Notes: generated by a model from the sequence alone, not told the origin. Shown: positions 18,405-28,116, counted from the stretch's first letter. The stretch is 64,000 bases of DNA from Falsirhodobacter sp. 20TX0035 (GCF_028307215.1 NZ_JAQMHV010000008.1:56808-120807); one strand, 5' to 3'. Numbers and translations: made by a program.

Positions 18405-20314
18405 GCGGCCTCCTGCGTGGCTTCGGGTGCGCGGAAGCAGCGCACATGGCGATCGGATCCCCCAAACAAAGGCGGGCGGTCCAGGGCGCAGCTTGCCAGC
18501 GCGATCGGGCAGCGATCACGGAAGGTGCAGCCCGAGGGGCGGCGGCCGGGCAAGGGTGGCGTGCCCTCCACCGCCTGCAGCCGGTCGCCGCGCGTCGAAT
18601 GCGCCTCCTCGTGCGAGGACGGCATGCTCTCCAGCAGCGCGCGGGTGTAGGGATGATGCGGGTCGGTCAGGATCTGCTTTGCGGGCCCCTCCTCCACCAC
18701 CTGGCCCGAATACATCACGGCCACGCGGTCCGCGATCTCGGCCACCACGCCAAGATTGTGGCTGATGAAAAGAAGGCTGAGGCCGTCGGCATAATCGGTG
18801 CGCAGCTTTTGCAGCAGCTCGATGATCTCGGCCTGGATGGTCACGTCCAGCGCGGTCGTCGGCTCGTCGGCGATCAGCAGGCGCGGCTCGCAGGTCAGGG
18901 CCATCGCGATCATCACGCGCTGGCGCATCCCGCCCGACATCTCGTGCGGATAGCCGTTGAAGCGCCGCTCCGCCTCGTTGATGCCGACAAGGGTCAGCAG
19001 CCGGATCGCCTGGGCGCGCGCCTCGGCCTTTGGCATGGGCCGGTGGGCGAGGATCGCCTCCACCATCTGCGCGCCCACCTTGTGCACGGGGTTGAGGCTG
19101 GTCATCGGCTCCTGGAAGATCATGGCGACGTCGTTGCCGCGCACATCCTCCAGCTGCTTCGGGGTCAACCGGCCCATGTCCACCATTTCCCCCGACTTGC
19201 GGCGCAGGGTCAGGGTACCGGCCGACTGGCGGATCGCGCCGGGCAGAAGCCCCATCAGCGCCAGCGCGGACAGCGACTTGCCCGATCCGGATTCCCCCAC
19301 AAGGGCGGTGCACTGGTTGGCGCGCAGGGTCAGGCTCACATCCTCGATCACGGGAACGGGCTGGCCGGGGCGCGGGATGTCCAGGCGAAGGTTCCTCACC
19401 TCGGCCACCACGTCACCCGCCGCCCCCCCACCCTGGCCATCGCTGGTGGGCTGCGAGGTGGTGTCCTTGCCGCCGCCGTTGCCCTTCGGGTCCAGCGTGT
19501 CGCGCAGCCGGTCGCAGAAGAAGTTGATGGCATAGATCGTCAGCGTCAGCGCCACGCAGGGGATGAGGATGCCCAGCGGGTCCTGGTTCATGAACTGCCG
19601 CGCGCCCCGGATCATCTGCCCCCAGCTGGGCGCGGGCGGCACGACGCCGAGGCCGAGGAACGAGAGCCCGCTTTCGATGGTGATCGCCGCCGCCGCCGTC
19701 AGTGAATACTGGACCGAGACGGGGCCCGCGATGTTGGGCAGGATCGTCCCGAACACGATGCGCCGCGACGGGGTCCCAAGCGCGCGGCTCGCCTCCACGA
19801 AGTCGAGGGCGGAGACGCGCAGCGCCTCGGAGAACGCGATGCGGGAGAAGGCGGGGAAATACAGGATCGACAGCACTGCGACCAGCGTCACCGTTCCGGG
19901 CCCGAACAGCGTGACCACCAGCAGCGCCAGCAGGATCGGCGGGAAGCACAGCACCACGTCCGACAGCCGCGTGGTCAGGAACTGGAACGGCCCGCGGAAA
20001 TAGGCGCCGATCAGCCCGAACAGGGTTCCGACAAGGCAGGCGAGCGTGGTGGACAGAAAGGCCACCATCAGCGACACCTGACCGCCATGCAGCACGCGCG
20101 CCAGCCGGTCGCGGCCGAACTCGTCCTGCCCCAGCCAATGCTCCCAACTGGGCGGGGCAAGGCGTTCGCGGACCGAGATCTGGATCGGGTTCGCCTCGGT
20201 GATGAGGGGGGCGGCGAAGGGGATGACGATCAGCGCGGCCAGAAGGACGCCCGGCAGGATCATGCGGCGGGGAATGGCGGGCGCGCGGAAGCGGCTTGCG
20301 GGGATGGCGGTCAT
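18401..20314 (-). CDS. Fused DppC permease - DppD ATPase
   Basis: 637 residues in one uninterrupted frame. Residues 1 to about 275 are a DppC-type permease ([18 protein letters not shown], coupling loop [20 protein letters not shown]). A Gly/Ser/Thr-rich linker of about 30 residues follows ([20 protein letters not shown]). Residues about 310-637 are a complete DppD ATPase with Walker A GESGSGKS, signature MSGGMRQR, Walker [13 protein letters not shown] and the C-terminal cysteines [14 protein letters not shown]. Both ends overlap their neighbours by four bases. The fusion tethers one ATPase to one permease of the peptide/nickel-type importer. I see no frameshift or repeat that would suggest an artefact. 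Confidence 0.9.
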   Translation of the reverse strand: MTAIPASRFRAPAIPRRMILPGVLLAALIVIPFAAPLITEANPIQISVRERLAPPSWEHWLGQDEFGRDRLARVLHGGQVSLMVAFLSTTLACLVGTLFGLIGAYFRGPFQFLTTRLSDVVLCFPPILLALLVVTLFGPGTVTLVAVLSILYFPAFSRIAFSEALRVSALDFVEASRALGTPSRRIVFGTILPNIAGPVSVQYSLTAAAAITIESGLSFLGLGVVPPAPSWGQMIRGARQFMNQDPLGILIPCVALTLTIYAINFFCDRLRDTLDPKGNGGGKDTTSQPTSDGQGGGAAGDVVAEVRNLRLDIPRPGQPVPVIEDVSLTLRANQCTALVGESGSGKSLSALALMGLLPGAIRQSAGTLTLRRKSGEMVDMGRLTPKQLEDVRGNDVAMIFQEPMTSLNPVHKVGAQMVEAILAHRPMPKAEARAQAIRLLTLVGINEAERRFNGYPHEMSGGMRQRVMIAMALTCEPRLLIADEPTTALDVTIQAEIIELLQKLRTDYADGLSLLFISHNLGVVAEIADRVAVMYSGQVVEEGPAKQILTDPHHPYTRALLESMPSSHEEAHSTRGDRLQAVEGTPPLPGRRPSGCTFRDRCPIALASCALDRPPLFGGSDRHVRCFRAPEATQEAA

Positions 20315-21264
20315 TGCAGACGGATCCTCGGGTCCAGAAGGGAATAGAGGACATCGATCACGAGGTTGATCGCGATGAAGATGGCCGCGACGACAAGGAT
20401 GACGGCCCGCACAGTGGGATAGTCGCGCTGTTCGACCGCCGTCACCAGAAGGCCGGAAAGGCCGGGCCAGTTGTACACGAACTCCACCAGCACCGTCGAA
20501 CCCAGCAGGATGCCCAGCTGCATCCCCACCACGGTGATCACGGGGCCGAGCGCGTTCTTCAGCACGTGGCGGCGGATCACGAGACGGCGGGACAGGCCCT
20601 TCGCGGTGGCGGTGCGGACCCAGTCGTGGCCCCGCATCTCCAGCACGCTGGCGCGGGTCATGCGGAAGATGATGGTGGCCAGGTGCAGCCCCACCGTCAC
20701 CGCCGGCAGGATCAGCATCCGCAGATGCTGCACCGGATCCTGCGCAAAGGCGACGTAGCCGCCCGCCGGAAGCCAGCCCAGCACCTGCGCGAAGAGATAG
20801 ATGAACAGCGTCCCCACCACGAAACCGGGCACCGAGGTCAGGAGCGCGTTCACCGCCGAAGCCGTGATGTCGAAGCGCCCCCCGGCCCGCAAGCCCGCAG
20901 CCGTTCCAGCCGGGATCGCCACCAGCAGCGCAAGAAGGGCGCCCGCCGCGATGATCTCCAGGGTGCGGGGCAGACGCAGGGCGATGTTGTCCGCGATGGA
21001 CGATCCGTCGATGATGGAGGTGCCGAAGTCGAACCGGACGCTGTTGAGCAGGAACGCAGCGTATTGCTGCATCACCGGCTGGTCGAGGCCCATCGTGGCG
21101 CGTAGGTTCGCGATCGCCTCGGGCGTGGCGCTGCCGCCGCCGGTTGACAGCAGAAGTTCCGCCGGATCACCCGGCACCACCGCCAGAAGCGAGAAGACGA
21201 TGCTGCCCACGACGAACAGCATCACGGCCGCCCCCGCGACGCGGCGCAGAAGAAAGCCCCCCAT
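20311..21264 (-). CDS. Peptide-type ABC importer permease, DppB-like
   Basis: 317 residues from the ATG at 21264, which shares a base with the binding-protein stop (TGATG). First helix AGAAVMLFVVGSIVFSLLAVVPGDPAE has the conserved PGDPAE periplasmic turn of DppB/OppB. The coupling loop is VRTATAKGLSRRLVIRRHVL. The reading frame remains open upstream to 22251 but that part is antisense shadow of the binding protein's other frame. Permease partner of the DppC domain in the downstream fusion. Confidence 0.9.
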   Translation of the reverse strand: MGGFLLRRVAGAAVMLFVVGSIVFSLLAVVPGDPAELLLSTGGGSATPEAIANLRATMGLDQPVMQQYAAFLLNSVRFDFGTSIIDGSSIADNIALRLPRTLEIIAAGALLALLVAIPAGTAAGLRAGGRFDITASAVNALLTSVPGFVVGTLFIYLFAQVLGWLPAGGYVAFAQDPVQHLRMLILPAVTVGLHLATIIFRMTRASVLEMRGHDWVRTATAKGLSRRLVIRRHVLKNALGPVITVVGMQLGILLGSTVLVEFVYNWPGLSGLLVTAVEQRDYPTVRAVILVVAAIFIAINLVIDVLYSLLDPRIRLQ

Positions 21265-22799
21265 CAGCCCAGCTTCGCTTCGTCCAGCACGAACCCGCTG
21301 GATCCGTTCAGGAAGCCCGGAAGAGTCTGGAAGCCCGAAACGTTCGCCGACATCCCGAAGGCCTGCGTCCGCCAGTTCAGCGGGATCTGCGGCGCCTCCT
21401 CGTAATAGGCGGTATAAAGCTGCTGGTAGATCGCCTTGCGCTTTTCGGGATCCGTCTCGACCCGGCCCTGTGTCAGCAGGCCGTCGATCCGATCGCTCTT
21501 GAAGCCGTAGGATTGCAGATAGGATGGGTTGGCCGAGGACAGCATGGAGAACAGCGCATCGGGATCGTTGAACGTGCCGGAGGCGCCGTGCACGGCGATG
21601 TCGTATTGCCCGTTCGTGCCCATGGTCACCCGGCTGCCCCAGTCCGGCAGGTCCAGCGTCACGTTGATGCCGATCATCGCAAGATAGGCCTGCACGACCG
21701 AGGCTGTGTCCTGATGCATCCCGTAGGTGGCCGTGGCCAGCAGGCGGCACTCGAACCCGTCGGGATATCCGGCCTCGGCCAGCAGGGCCTGCGCCTTTTC
21801 CATGTCGTAGCGGTATTCGGCGTTGGGGTCCGACAGCGGGATGGTCGATCCCTGCGGGTTCGGCAGCCCGTAAAGCGGCGCGCCCCGGCCGGCGAAGGCC
21901 GCGTCCACCACGTCCTGACGCTCGATCGCGTAGCCGATGGCCTGGCGCACGCGCGGATCCTGAAGCGGACCCTCCTTGGCGACGTTGAACAGCAGGAACA
22001 TGAACGGCCCCGAGGTGGTGGAGATGTTCAGATCGTCCGACGCCTCCACCGTTTCGAACTGCGTCCAAGGCAGGTATTCGATCACGTCGACATCCCCTGC
22101 CTCCAGCGCGGAATAGCGCAGGTTGTCGTCGGCGTAGGAGACGAAGCGGATGCCGTTGACGCCGGGCTGGTCGGCGCCGTAGAAGCCGTCGAACTTCGCC
22201 ACCTCCACAAACACGCCCTTTTCCTGCGACACCAATTGGAACGGGCCGCAACCGATCACCGCCTCAGGCGTGGACCTGGCCGAGATGATGGGCGCGCAGT
22301 AGCTGGCCATCAGGGTCAGGAACACCGCGCTTGGCGTGGACAGGGTGATGCGCACCGTCTTGTCATCCAGCGCCTCCATGCCCTCGATCATCGCAAGATC
22401 GGCCTTCAGGAAGGCCGAGGAGCCTTCCTTCGTGATCTCGGTCAGGGAGTGGATCACATCCGCCGCCATGACCGGATCGCCGTTGTGGAATTTGGCGTTC
22501 GGGCGCAGCTTGAAGACGATGGCCGTCTCGCCCTCCCACTCGGCGCTTTCGGCCACTTCGGGGATCAGATTGCCCTGCCCGTCATAGCCCATCAGCCCGC
22601 GGAAGATCGCCAGCTTCACGGTGTTGGCCGCACCGCCGGTGTTGTCGAACGGGTTCAGGCTGGGCGGAAAGGTCGACAGGCCGAAGCGCAAGGTGCCGCC
22701 GGTCGCCTGGGCGCGCAGGCCGCGGGGCAGCGCCAGCGCGCCCAGCCCGGCGCCAAGGCCCACGAGCACGGCGCGACGCGAGAATTCGGTGTGGGTCAT
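21264..22799 (-). CDS. Peptide-type ABC binding protein, Tat-like signal
   Basis: 511 residues from the ATG at 22799, which has GAGG five bases upstream; upstream in-frame starts lie in non-coding sequence. The N-terminus has a twin-arginine-like leader (FSRRAVLVGLGAGLGALALP...RAQA). The mature protein is a family 5 solute-binding protein: LNPFDNTGGAANTVK, then KFHNGDPVMAADVIHSL. Family members bind di- and oligopeptides, nickel chelates, opines or glutathione. First gene of its transcription unit, preceded by a terminator and about 150 bases of promoter space. The downstream creatininase-family enzyme hints at an amide-containing ligand. Confidence 0.87.
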   Translation of the reverse strand: MTHTEFSRRAVLVGLGAGLGALALPRGLRAQATGGTLRFGLSTFPPSLNPFDNTGGAANTVKLAIFRGLMGYDGQGNLIPEVAESAEWEGETAIVFKLRPNAKFHNGDPVMAADVIHSLTEITKEGSSAFLKADLAMIEGMEALDDKTVRITLSTPSAVFLTLMASYCAPIISARSTPEAVIGCGPFQLVSQEKGVFVEVAKFDGFYGADQPGVNGIRFVSYADDNLRYSALEAGDVDVIEYLPWTQFETVEASDDLNISTTSGPFMFLLFNVAKEGPLQDPRVRQAIGYAIERQDVVDAAFAGRGAPLYGLPNPQGSTIPLSDPNAEYRYDMEKAQALLAEAGYPDGFECRLLATATYGMHQDTASVVQAYLAMIGINVTLDLPDWGSRVTMGTNGQYDIAVHGASGTFNDPDALFSMLSSANPSYLQSYGFKSDRIDGLLTQGRVETDPEKRKAIYQQLYTAYYEEAPQIPLNWRTQAFGMSANVSGFQTLPGFLNGSSGFVLDEAKLG

Positions 22800-22944
22800 G
22801 AATACCTCGGGTGGTCTGTTGGGAGGGGTGCGGGCTTTGGCCCGTCTTGCTGTCATGGAACCGTCAGATGTCCCCCCGGTCCAATCGAAAAAACTTCTAT
22901 GGGCCATAGATTTGTTTGTGCCGAACCCTTGTGCGTCAACGCCG

Positions 22945-22970
22945 AAAAACCCCTGCACATCGTGCAGGGG
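22945..22970 (-). terminator. Rho-independent terminator after the transaminase genes
   Basis: Minus strand: a perfect 9-bp stem (CCCCTGCAC / GTGCAGGGG) with a three-base loop, followed by TTTTT. It lies 22 bases past the stop of the Tpa-like gene and before the Dpp binding-protein start. So the transaminase unit and the Dpp unit are transcribed separately. Confidence 0.8.
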
Positions 22971-22992
22971 CAGGAACGCCGTAGCGGCCTTG

Positions 22993-24360
22993 TCAGCCGA
23001 AGACGCAGGTCAGGGCCATGTCGATGGCGGCGGTGATCTGGTCGATCTCGGCCGCCGTGGCGATCAGCGCGGGGCTGAGCGTCAGGGTGTTGTTCAGCCC
23101 CGGCAGCGACCGGTTGGTCATGCCGATGATGACGCCTTCGGCCGCGCATTCGGCCACCACGCGAACGACAAGCCGTTCGTCCACAGGCTCCTTCGTCGTG
23201 CGGTCCTTTACCAGCTCGGCCCCCTGGAACAGGCCGATGCCCCGCACGTCGCCGATCACGGCGTGCCTGTCCTGCAGCGCCAGAAGGTTCGACTGCAGCC
23301 GCGCGCCCATCCGGCGGGTGTTTTCCAGAAGATCCTCATCCTCGATGATGCGCATGTTCTCCAGCGCCGCCGCCGGGCCCGCCGTGCAGCCCCCGAAGGT
23401 GGAGATGTCGCGAAAATGCGCCATGGGATCGTTGGCGTCCTTGAACATGTCGAACACCGCCTCGGTCGTGACGGTGCAGGAAATAGCGGCATAGCCCGAG
23501 GCCACGCCCTTGGCCATCGTCACGAAATCGGGCCGGATCCCGAAGTTCTGATAGCCGAACCATTCGCCGGTGCGCCCGACTCCGCAGACGACCTCGTCGA
23601 TGTGCAGAAGGATGTCGTATCGCGTGCAGATCTCCTGCACCCGCGCCCAGTAGCCTTCGGGCGGAACGATCACGCCGCCGCCGGCGGTCACCGGCTCCAG
23701 GCACAGCAGGCCGATCGTGTCGGGGCCCTCGCGCAGGATCACCTCCTCGATCGCGTCGGCGGCGCGGCGGCCGTAGTCGGCCACGTCCCACTGCTTGCGG
23801 TATTCAAGGCAATGCGGCACCTGCACGAAGCCTTCGGGCAGCGGGCCATACATTGCCGCCCGTTCGGGCTGGCCGCTGGCCGCCAGCGTGCCAATGGTGG
23901 TGCCGTGGTAATCCCGCTCGCGGAACAGGATCTTCGACTTGAGGCCGCCCCGGCGCTGCGCCGAGATCTGGCGCACCATCTTGAACACCTTCTCGTTCGC
24001 TTCCGAGCCGGAGTTGGAGTAGTAGACCCGGCTCATCCCTGGCATCTTCGTCAGCAGCTTTTCCGCAAACATCGCGGCGGGAACCGACCCCGCGGCCCCG
24101 GCGAAGTAGTTCATCTTCACCAGCTGGTCCCGTACCGCGTCGGCGATGCTGGTCCGGCCATAGCCCACGTTGACGGTCCACACCCCGCCCGACACCGCAT
24201 CAAGGAACTTCCGGCCGGTGGTGTCCCAGACGTTCATCCCCTTCCCTTCGACGATGATGCGGGGATCAGCGGTCTCGAAGGGTTTGTGCTGGGTCAGGTG
24301 GTGCCAGACATGCGCCTTGTCGGCGGCGATGACATGGCTCAGGTCGTTGGCGACGTTCAT
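22993..24360 (-). CDS. tpa: Class III transaminase, taurine-pyruvate type
   Basis: 455 residues, fold-type I class III aminotransferase. The N-terminal pattern ADKAHVWHHLTQHKPFE and the stretch LDAVSGGVWTVNVGYG match what I recall of taurine-pyruvate aminotransferases of marine alphaproteobacteria. YYSNSGSEANEKVFKMVR contacts the cofactor, IDEVVCGVGRTG holds the PLP Asp, and the Schiff-base Lys is in TMAKGVASGYAAI. Tpa converts taurine and pyruvate to sulfoacetaldehyde and alanine. No xsc (sulfoacetaldehyde acetyltransferase) or pta is present in the window, so another amine substrate is possible. ATGA overlap with the upstream transaminase shows coupled translation. Symbol given with moderate confidence. 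Confidence 0.7.
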   Translation of the reverse strand: MNVANDLSHVIAADKAHVWHHLTQHKPFETADPRIIVEGKGMNVWDTTGRKFLDAVSGGVWTVNVGYGRTSIADAVRDQLVKMNYFAGAAGSVPAAMFAEKLLTKMPGMSRVYYSNSGSEANEKVFKMVRQISAQRRGGLKSKILFRERDYHGTTIGTLAASGQPERAAMYGPLPEGFVQVPHCLEYRKQWDVADYGRRAADAIEEVILREGPDTIGLLCLEPVTAGGGVIVPPEGYWARVQEICTRYDILLHIDEVVCGVGRTGEWFGYQNFGIRPDFVTMAKGVASGYAAISCTVTTEAVFDMFKDANDPMAHFRDISTFGGCTAGPAAALENMRIIEDEDLLENTRRMGARLQSNLLALQDRHAVIGDVRGIGLFQGAELVKDRTTKEPVDERLVVRVVAECAAEGVIIGMTNRSLPGLNNTLTLSPALIATAAEIDQITAAIDMALTCVFG

Positions 24361-25727
24361 GCGACCTGCTCCTCGAACGCCTGCGCCATGGCCAGGTCGA
24401 AGCGGCGGAGCAGTTCGTGCACCCCGGCCTCGGTGATGATCATGGGCGGGCAGAAGCAGACGGCCTCGCCGATGCCACGCACGATCAACCCGTTGTTCTG
24501 GCAGGCCATGGCGACGGCCTGCGCCGCCTTGCCGGGCGTGTCGAACCCGGCCTTGGTCACCTTGTCGGACACGAACTCCACCGCCGCGATCAGGCCTTCG
24601 CCGCGCACTTCGCCCACCAGCGGGTGGTCGGCATATTTGCTCAGCCCCGCGCGCAGGATCTCACCCATCGCGACGGCGTTCGACACGAGGTCGCGCTCCT
24701 CGATGATCTTCAGGTTCTCCAGCCCCACCGCCGTCGCGACCGGATGGCCCGAGGTGGTGTAGCCGTGCCCGAAGGTGCCCAGCGTCGCCGACCCGTCGGC
24801 AATGCCCTGATAGATCTTGTCCGAGAACACGATCGCCGCCAGCGGCTGGTAGGAGGACGTGATCTGCTTCGACAGCACCAGCACGTCCGGCCGGATGCCA
24901 TAGGTCTCGCAGGCGAACATCCTGCCCGTGCGCCCGAAGCCGTTGATGACCTCGTCCGCGACGATCAGGATGTCGTATTTGCGGCAAACGGCCTGGATCT
25001 TCTCCCAATACCCCTTTGGCGGGACGATCACGCCGCCAGCGCCCATCAGCGGCTCTCCGATGAAGGCCGCGACGGTTTCGGGGCCCTCGGCCAGGATCGT
25101 CTCCTCCAGCTCGGTGGCCAGACGGTCGGAAAACTGCTCCTCCGTCTCCCCCTCCTGCCCGAAGCGCCAGAAGTGGGGGGTGGATACGTGGCGGACGAAG
25201 TCCAGCGGCAGATCGAACCCCTTGTGGTTGGCCGGAATGCCCGTCAGCGACCCCGCGCCGATGGTGATCCCGTGATAGCCCTTGATGCGGCCGATGAACT
25301 TCTTCTTCTCGGGCCGGCCGATGGCGTTGTTGTAGAACCAGACCATCTTGATGACGGTGTCGTTGGCCTCAGAACCGGAGTTCGTGAAGTGCACGCGGTC
25401 CAGCCCTTCGGGCGTCATCTGCACCAGTTTTTCGGCCAGAAGGATCGACGGCTCCTGCCCCTTGCTGGCGAACAGGTGCATGTAGGGCAGCACGTCCAGC
25501 TGCTTCTTCGCCGCGTCCACCAGCCGTTTTTCCGAAAACCCGAGGCCCACGCTCCACAGCCCCGCCAGCCCTTCGATGTAGTCCTTGCCCGCGTCGTCGT
25601 AAACGTAGATGCCCTCGCCGCGGGCGATGACCAGCGGGCCGGTCTTTTCATGCGCGCGCGCGTTGGTCACGGGGTGGAGGAGATAGCGGATGTCGCGCCC
25701 TTGAAGCGAGTTGGGAAGGAGGGTCAT
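24357..25727 (-). CDS. Class III omega-transaminase
   Basis: 456 residues. PLP-Asp in VADEVINGFGRTG, Schiff-base Lys in VLSKQITSSYQPLAAI, and FTNSGSEANDTVIKMVW near residue 120. The N-terminal pattern LHPVTNARAHEKTGPLVI is that of amine:pyruvate and omega-amino acid transaminases, like those used on diamines, beta-alanine or aromatic amines. It is the first gene of a two-gene coupled unit with the Tpa-like enzyme, and the SDR gene ends 223 bases upstream. Two different amine transaminases in tandem suggest stepwise deamination of a di-functional amine, or one transaminase per substrate. Confidence 0.82.
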   Translation of the reverse strand: MTLLPNSLQGRDIRYLLHPVTNARAHEKTGPLVIARGEGIYVYDDAGKDYIEGLAGLWSVGLGFSEKRLVDAAKKQLDVLPYMHLFASKGQEPSILLAEKLVQMTPEGLDRVHFTNSGSEANDTVIKMVWFYNNAIGRPEKKKFIGRIKGYHGITIGAGSLTGIPANHKGFDLPLDFVRHVSTPHFWRFGQEGETEEQFSDRLATELEETILAEGPETVAAFIGEPLMGAGGVIVPPKGYWEKIQAVCRKYDILIVADEVINGFGRTGRMFACETYGIRPDVLVLSKQITSSYQPLAAIVFSDKIYQGIADGSATLGTFGHGYTTSGHPVATAVGLENLKIIEERDLVSNAVAMGEILRAGLSKYADHPLVGEVRGEGLIAAVEFVSDKVTKAGFDTPGKAAQAVAMACQNNGLIVRGIGEAVCFCPPMIITEAGVHELLRRFDLAMAQAFEEQVA

Positions 25728-25950
25728 CGAAGGGTCCTGTTGGTTGATGTGCGACCGGTTCGCCGGCCGTCATGGGAAAGACACGCATATGTTGCGCAGG
25801 CTTGGCAAGATGGCGGCCACGGGCATTCGGATCGCGGCGCCCACCGGGGCGGGCGAAGCAACCGTTCGCCTGCGCCGGCCGAGGATTGCCGGGAAATTCA
25901 GCGGTTCGGAAAACCGGTCGCGTCGGCGACACCCTTTGACGGCCGCAAGG

Positions 25951-26682
25951 TCAGACGTGCTGGCCGCCGTTGATATGGATCTCCGCCCCGTTGATGTAGC
26001 TGGAGGCGTCGGTGCACAGGAAATGGATGGTCTTCGCCACCTCGTCCGTGGTGCCCAGCCGTTGCAGCGGCACCTCCCGCTGCACAAGGCCGTCGGTGCC
26101 CGGCGACAGGATCGATGTCGCGATTTCTCCCGGAGAGATCGCGTTCGACCGGATGCCGAGGGGGCCGAACTCATGCGCCAGTTCGCGCGTCAGCGCCGCA
26201 AGGCCGGCCTTCGAGGCCGCATAGGCGACGCCCGCGAACGGATGCACCCGCGAGCCCGCAATCGAGGTGACGTTCACGATCGACGCCTTCGCCTTTGTCA
26301 GCTCCGGCAGCAGTTCGCGCACCAGAAGGGCGGTGGAGACGAGGTTCACGTTCAGCACCTGCATCCAGGTGGCCGGGTCGGTGTCAGCAACGCCCATCCG
26401 CTCCCCATCCCGCACCTTGGGCGAGATGCCGGCGTTGTTGACCAGCGCCGCCAGCTCTCCATCCTGCAGGCGCGAGCGCACATCCGCGGCCAGCGCGGGG
26501 ATCGCCGACAGGTCCGCCAGATCCGCCTGAATGTGGCTTTCCCGGGCCCCCGGCCAGCGGCATTCGTCCGAGAACGGCTGGCGCGACACCGTCAGCACGC
26601 GCCACCCTTCGCGCTGCAGAACCTTCACGGTGGCGTGGCCGATCCCGCGGCTTGCACCGGTCAGAAGGCAGTATTTGGTCAT
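25951..26682 (-). CDS. SDR family oxidoreductase
   Basis: 243 residues, classical short-chain dehydrogenase. The cofactor motif TGASRGIGHA is at the N-terminus, NNAG follows near residue 85, the catalytic Ser lies in NVTSIAGSRV, and YAASKAG carries catalytic Tyr and Lys. The C-terminal motif EIHINGGQHV is close to the usual DGG ending. It lies upstream of and on the same strand as the two transaminases, separated by 223 bases. It might reduce or oxidise the aldehyde produced by transamination, but the substrate cannot be told from sequence. Confidence 0.85.
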   Translation of the reverse strand: MTKYCLLTGASRGIGHATVKVLQREGWRVLTVSRQPFSDECRWPGARESHIQADLADLSAIPALAADVRSRLQDGELAALVNNAGISPKVRDGERMGVADTDPATWMQVLNVNLVSTALLVRELLPELTKAKASIVNVTSIAGSRVHPFAGVAYAASKAGLAALTRELAHEFGPLGIRSNAISPGEIATSILSPGTDGLVQREVPLQRLGTTDEVAKTIHFLCTDASSYINGAEIHINGGQHV

Positions 26683-26894
26683 GGGGAGTCTCCCGTAGGT
26701 CCCGCGGCGTTCCGTCGGGTCCGTGGCAGGATACGGGCCAGGGGTCCGCCCGCAACCAAATCTTTTCGATGGCCGCCATCAGCAATTTTGAAGGGAGAGC
26801 ATCTTGGTCCCGAAGCCTATGGTGGCAGCGTGTTGCCCCACGCGCAGCGGTTTGCAGGATGACCCGGCCTCCGCACCGTTGCACGCCATCCCAC

Positions 26895-27127
26895 CTCATG
26901 CCCCGCACCGGCAACGGTGTCGCGTGGTCCGCGAACGCTGCCCTGTTCAAGAGCGGCGTCTGATCCTTTACGCGCCACTCGTGCGTCGCACCTGCGACGC
27001 CACCTCTTGGTCCGTGCACGACGACCTGTTCAGGAACAGCGGGGGGCCGTCGTGCGCCATGCTACCTCATGCCTCGCACCGGCGACGCTGCCCTTTGGTC
27101 AACGGCAAGGGCCTGTGCAGGAACCGC
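26895..27127. repeat. Three imperfect ~63-bp repeats
   Basis: Units at 26895-26957, 26978-27040 and 27066-27127 align over nearly their whole length. Each begins CTC(A/G)TGC(C/G), continues with CGCACC(G/T)GC(A/G)ACG, and ends CCTGT(T/G)CA(A/G)GA(A/G)C. Spacings are 83 and 88 bases. The middle copy ends in the palindrome CTGTTC-AG-GAACAG. They fill most of the 450-base gap between the SDR and LysR genes and do not code for anything recognisable. Possible roles are a decayed repetitive element or multiple regulator sites; I cannot choose between them. Confidence 0.6.
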
Positions 27128-27136
27128 GCCAAGCCT

Positions 27137-28051
27137 TCACGCCCCCGGCTCTCCTCCATCGGCCCATGTGCCCAGCAACATCTCAAGAAACCGACCGGCG
27201 GCGGGGGACAGCCGCGTGTTCCGGCGGCGGATGACGCCGATGGGGCGGGAAATCTCGGGCGTGCCCAAGGGACGGGTCACAAGAAACGGATGGTCCCCCG
27301 ACGGCGTCGCAAGGCGCGGGAGGACCGAGATGCCCAACCCCTGCTCCACCAGTCCCAGAGAGGTCGACAGGTGCGTCACCTCATACGTCCAGTGCAGGCT
27401 GACGTTGTGCTGGGCCAGCGCCGTGTCCAGCAGGGTCCGGTTCCCGCTGGAGCGGTGGACGGTGATCAGGGGGTAATCGCTCAGATCCCCCCACTCCACC
27501 TTCTTCCTCCGGGCCAGGGGATGGTCCTTCAGGGTGGCCAGCACGAAGGGGTCATCGGCCAGATGCGAAAACTCCAGCGCCGGGTCCGAGCCGTGCATGA
27601 TGTTGATCCCGAACTCCACCTCTCCGCGCGCGACGGCCTGCAGGCCGTCCACCGCCGTCAGGTCAAGGATGCGGAAGCGGATGTTCGGGTAGACCTTGGC
27701 AAATTCCTTGATCACCTTGGGCAGGAAATAGAACGCGGCCGTGGGGATGCAGGCGATGGTGACAAGCGCCCCGCTTTGGCGCCCCAACTCGCGCACGGCG
27801 AAAAGCGAGGAGTCGAACTCCTCCAGCATGCGTCGGATCAGAGGGATCAGCTCGCTCCCGATGGCGGTCAGCGCCACGTTGCGGGTGGTGCGTTCCAGAA
27901 GCGGCATGCCGACGGCGGCCTCCAGCTTCTGGATCCGCCGGCTCAGCGCCGATTGCGACAGGTTGAGCGCTTCGGCCGCCCGGTGAAAGCCCTGAAGATC
28001 CACGACGCTCAGGAAGGCGCGCAGGTCCAGCATCTCGCAATTGATGTTCAC
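27137..28051 (-). CDS. LysR family transcriptional regulator
   Basis: 304 residues from a GTG at 28051; an ATG at 28033 giving 298 residues is equally possible because neither has a good Shine-Dalgarno site. Residues 1-65 form the LysR winged helix (VVDLQGFHRAAEALNLSQSA followed by LSRRIQKLE). The effector domain follows, with VLATLKDHPLARR and LVEQGLGISVLPRLA. It is divergent from the GalD/PrpF-like gene with a 111-base shared promoter, so it most likely activates that isomerase and its transporter. Confidence 0.87.
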   Translation of the reverse strand: MNINCEMLDLRAFLSVVDLQGFHRAAEALNLSQSALSRRIQKLEAAVGMPLLERTTRNVALTAIGSELIPLIRRMLEEFDSSLFAVRELGRQSGALVTIACIPTAAFYFLPKVIKEFAKVYPNIRFRILDLTAVDGLQAVARGEVEFGINIMHGSDPALEFSHLADDPFVLATLKDHPLARRKKVEWGDLSDYPLITVHRSSGNRTLLDTALAQHNVSLHWTYEVTHLSTSLGLVEQGLGISVLPRLATPSGDHPFLVTRPLGTPEISRPIGVIRRRNTRLSPAAGRFLEMLLGTWADGGEPGA

Positions 28052-28055
28052 GACG

Positions 28056-28075
28056 CAATAATCTTTCCGATATTG
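28056..28075. promoter_or_regulatory. LysR-type dyad CAATA-N10-TATTG
   Basis: A perfect 5-bp inverted repeat with a ten-base spacer lies immediately upstream of the LysR start. It resembles a recognition-binding site of a LysR regulator in its own divergent promoter. Confidence 0.45.
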
Positions 28076-28116
28076 GCATTTAACAAATCAGCATCCTCCC
28101 ACCATACACAAGAGAA

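Noticed and set aside
26895..27127. CRISPR array interpretation of the repeats
   Set aside because: Units are too long, too divergent and only three; spacers are 20-25 bases and no cas gene is nearby.
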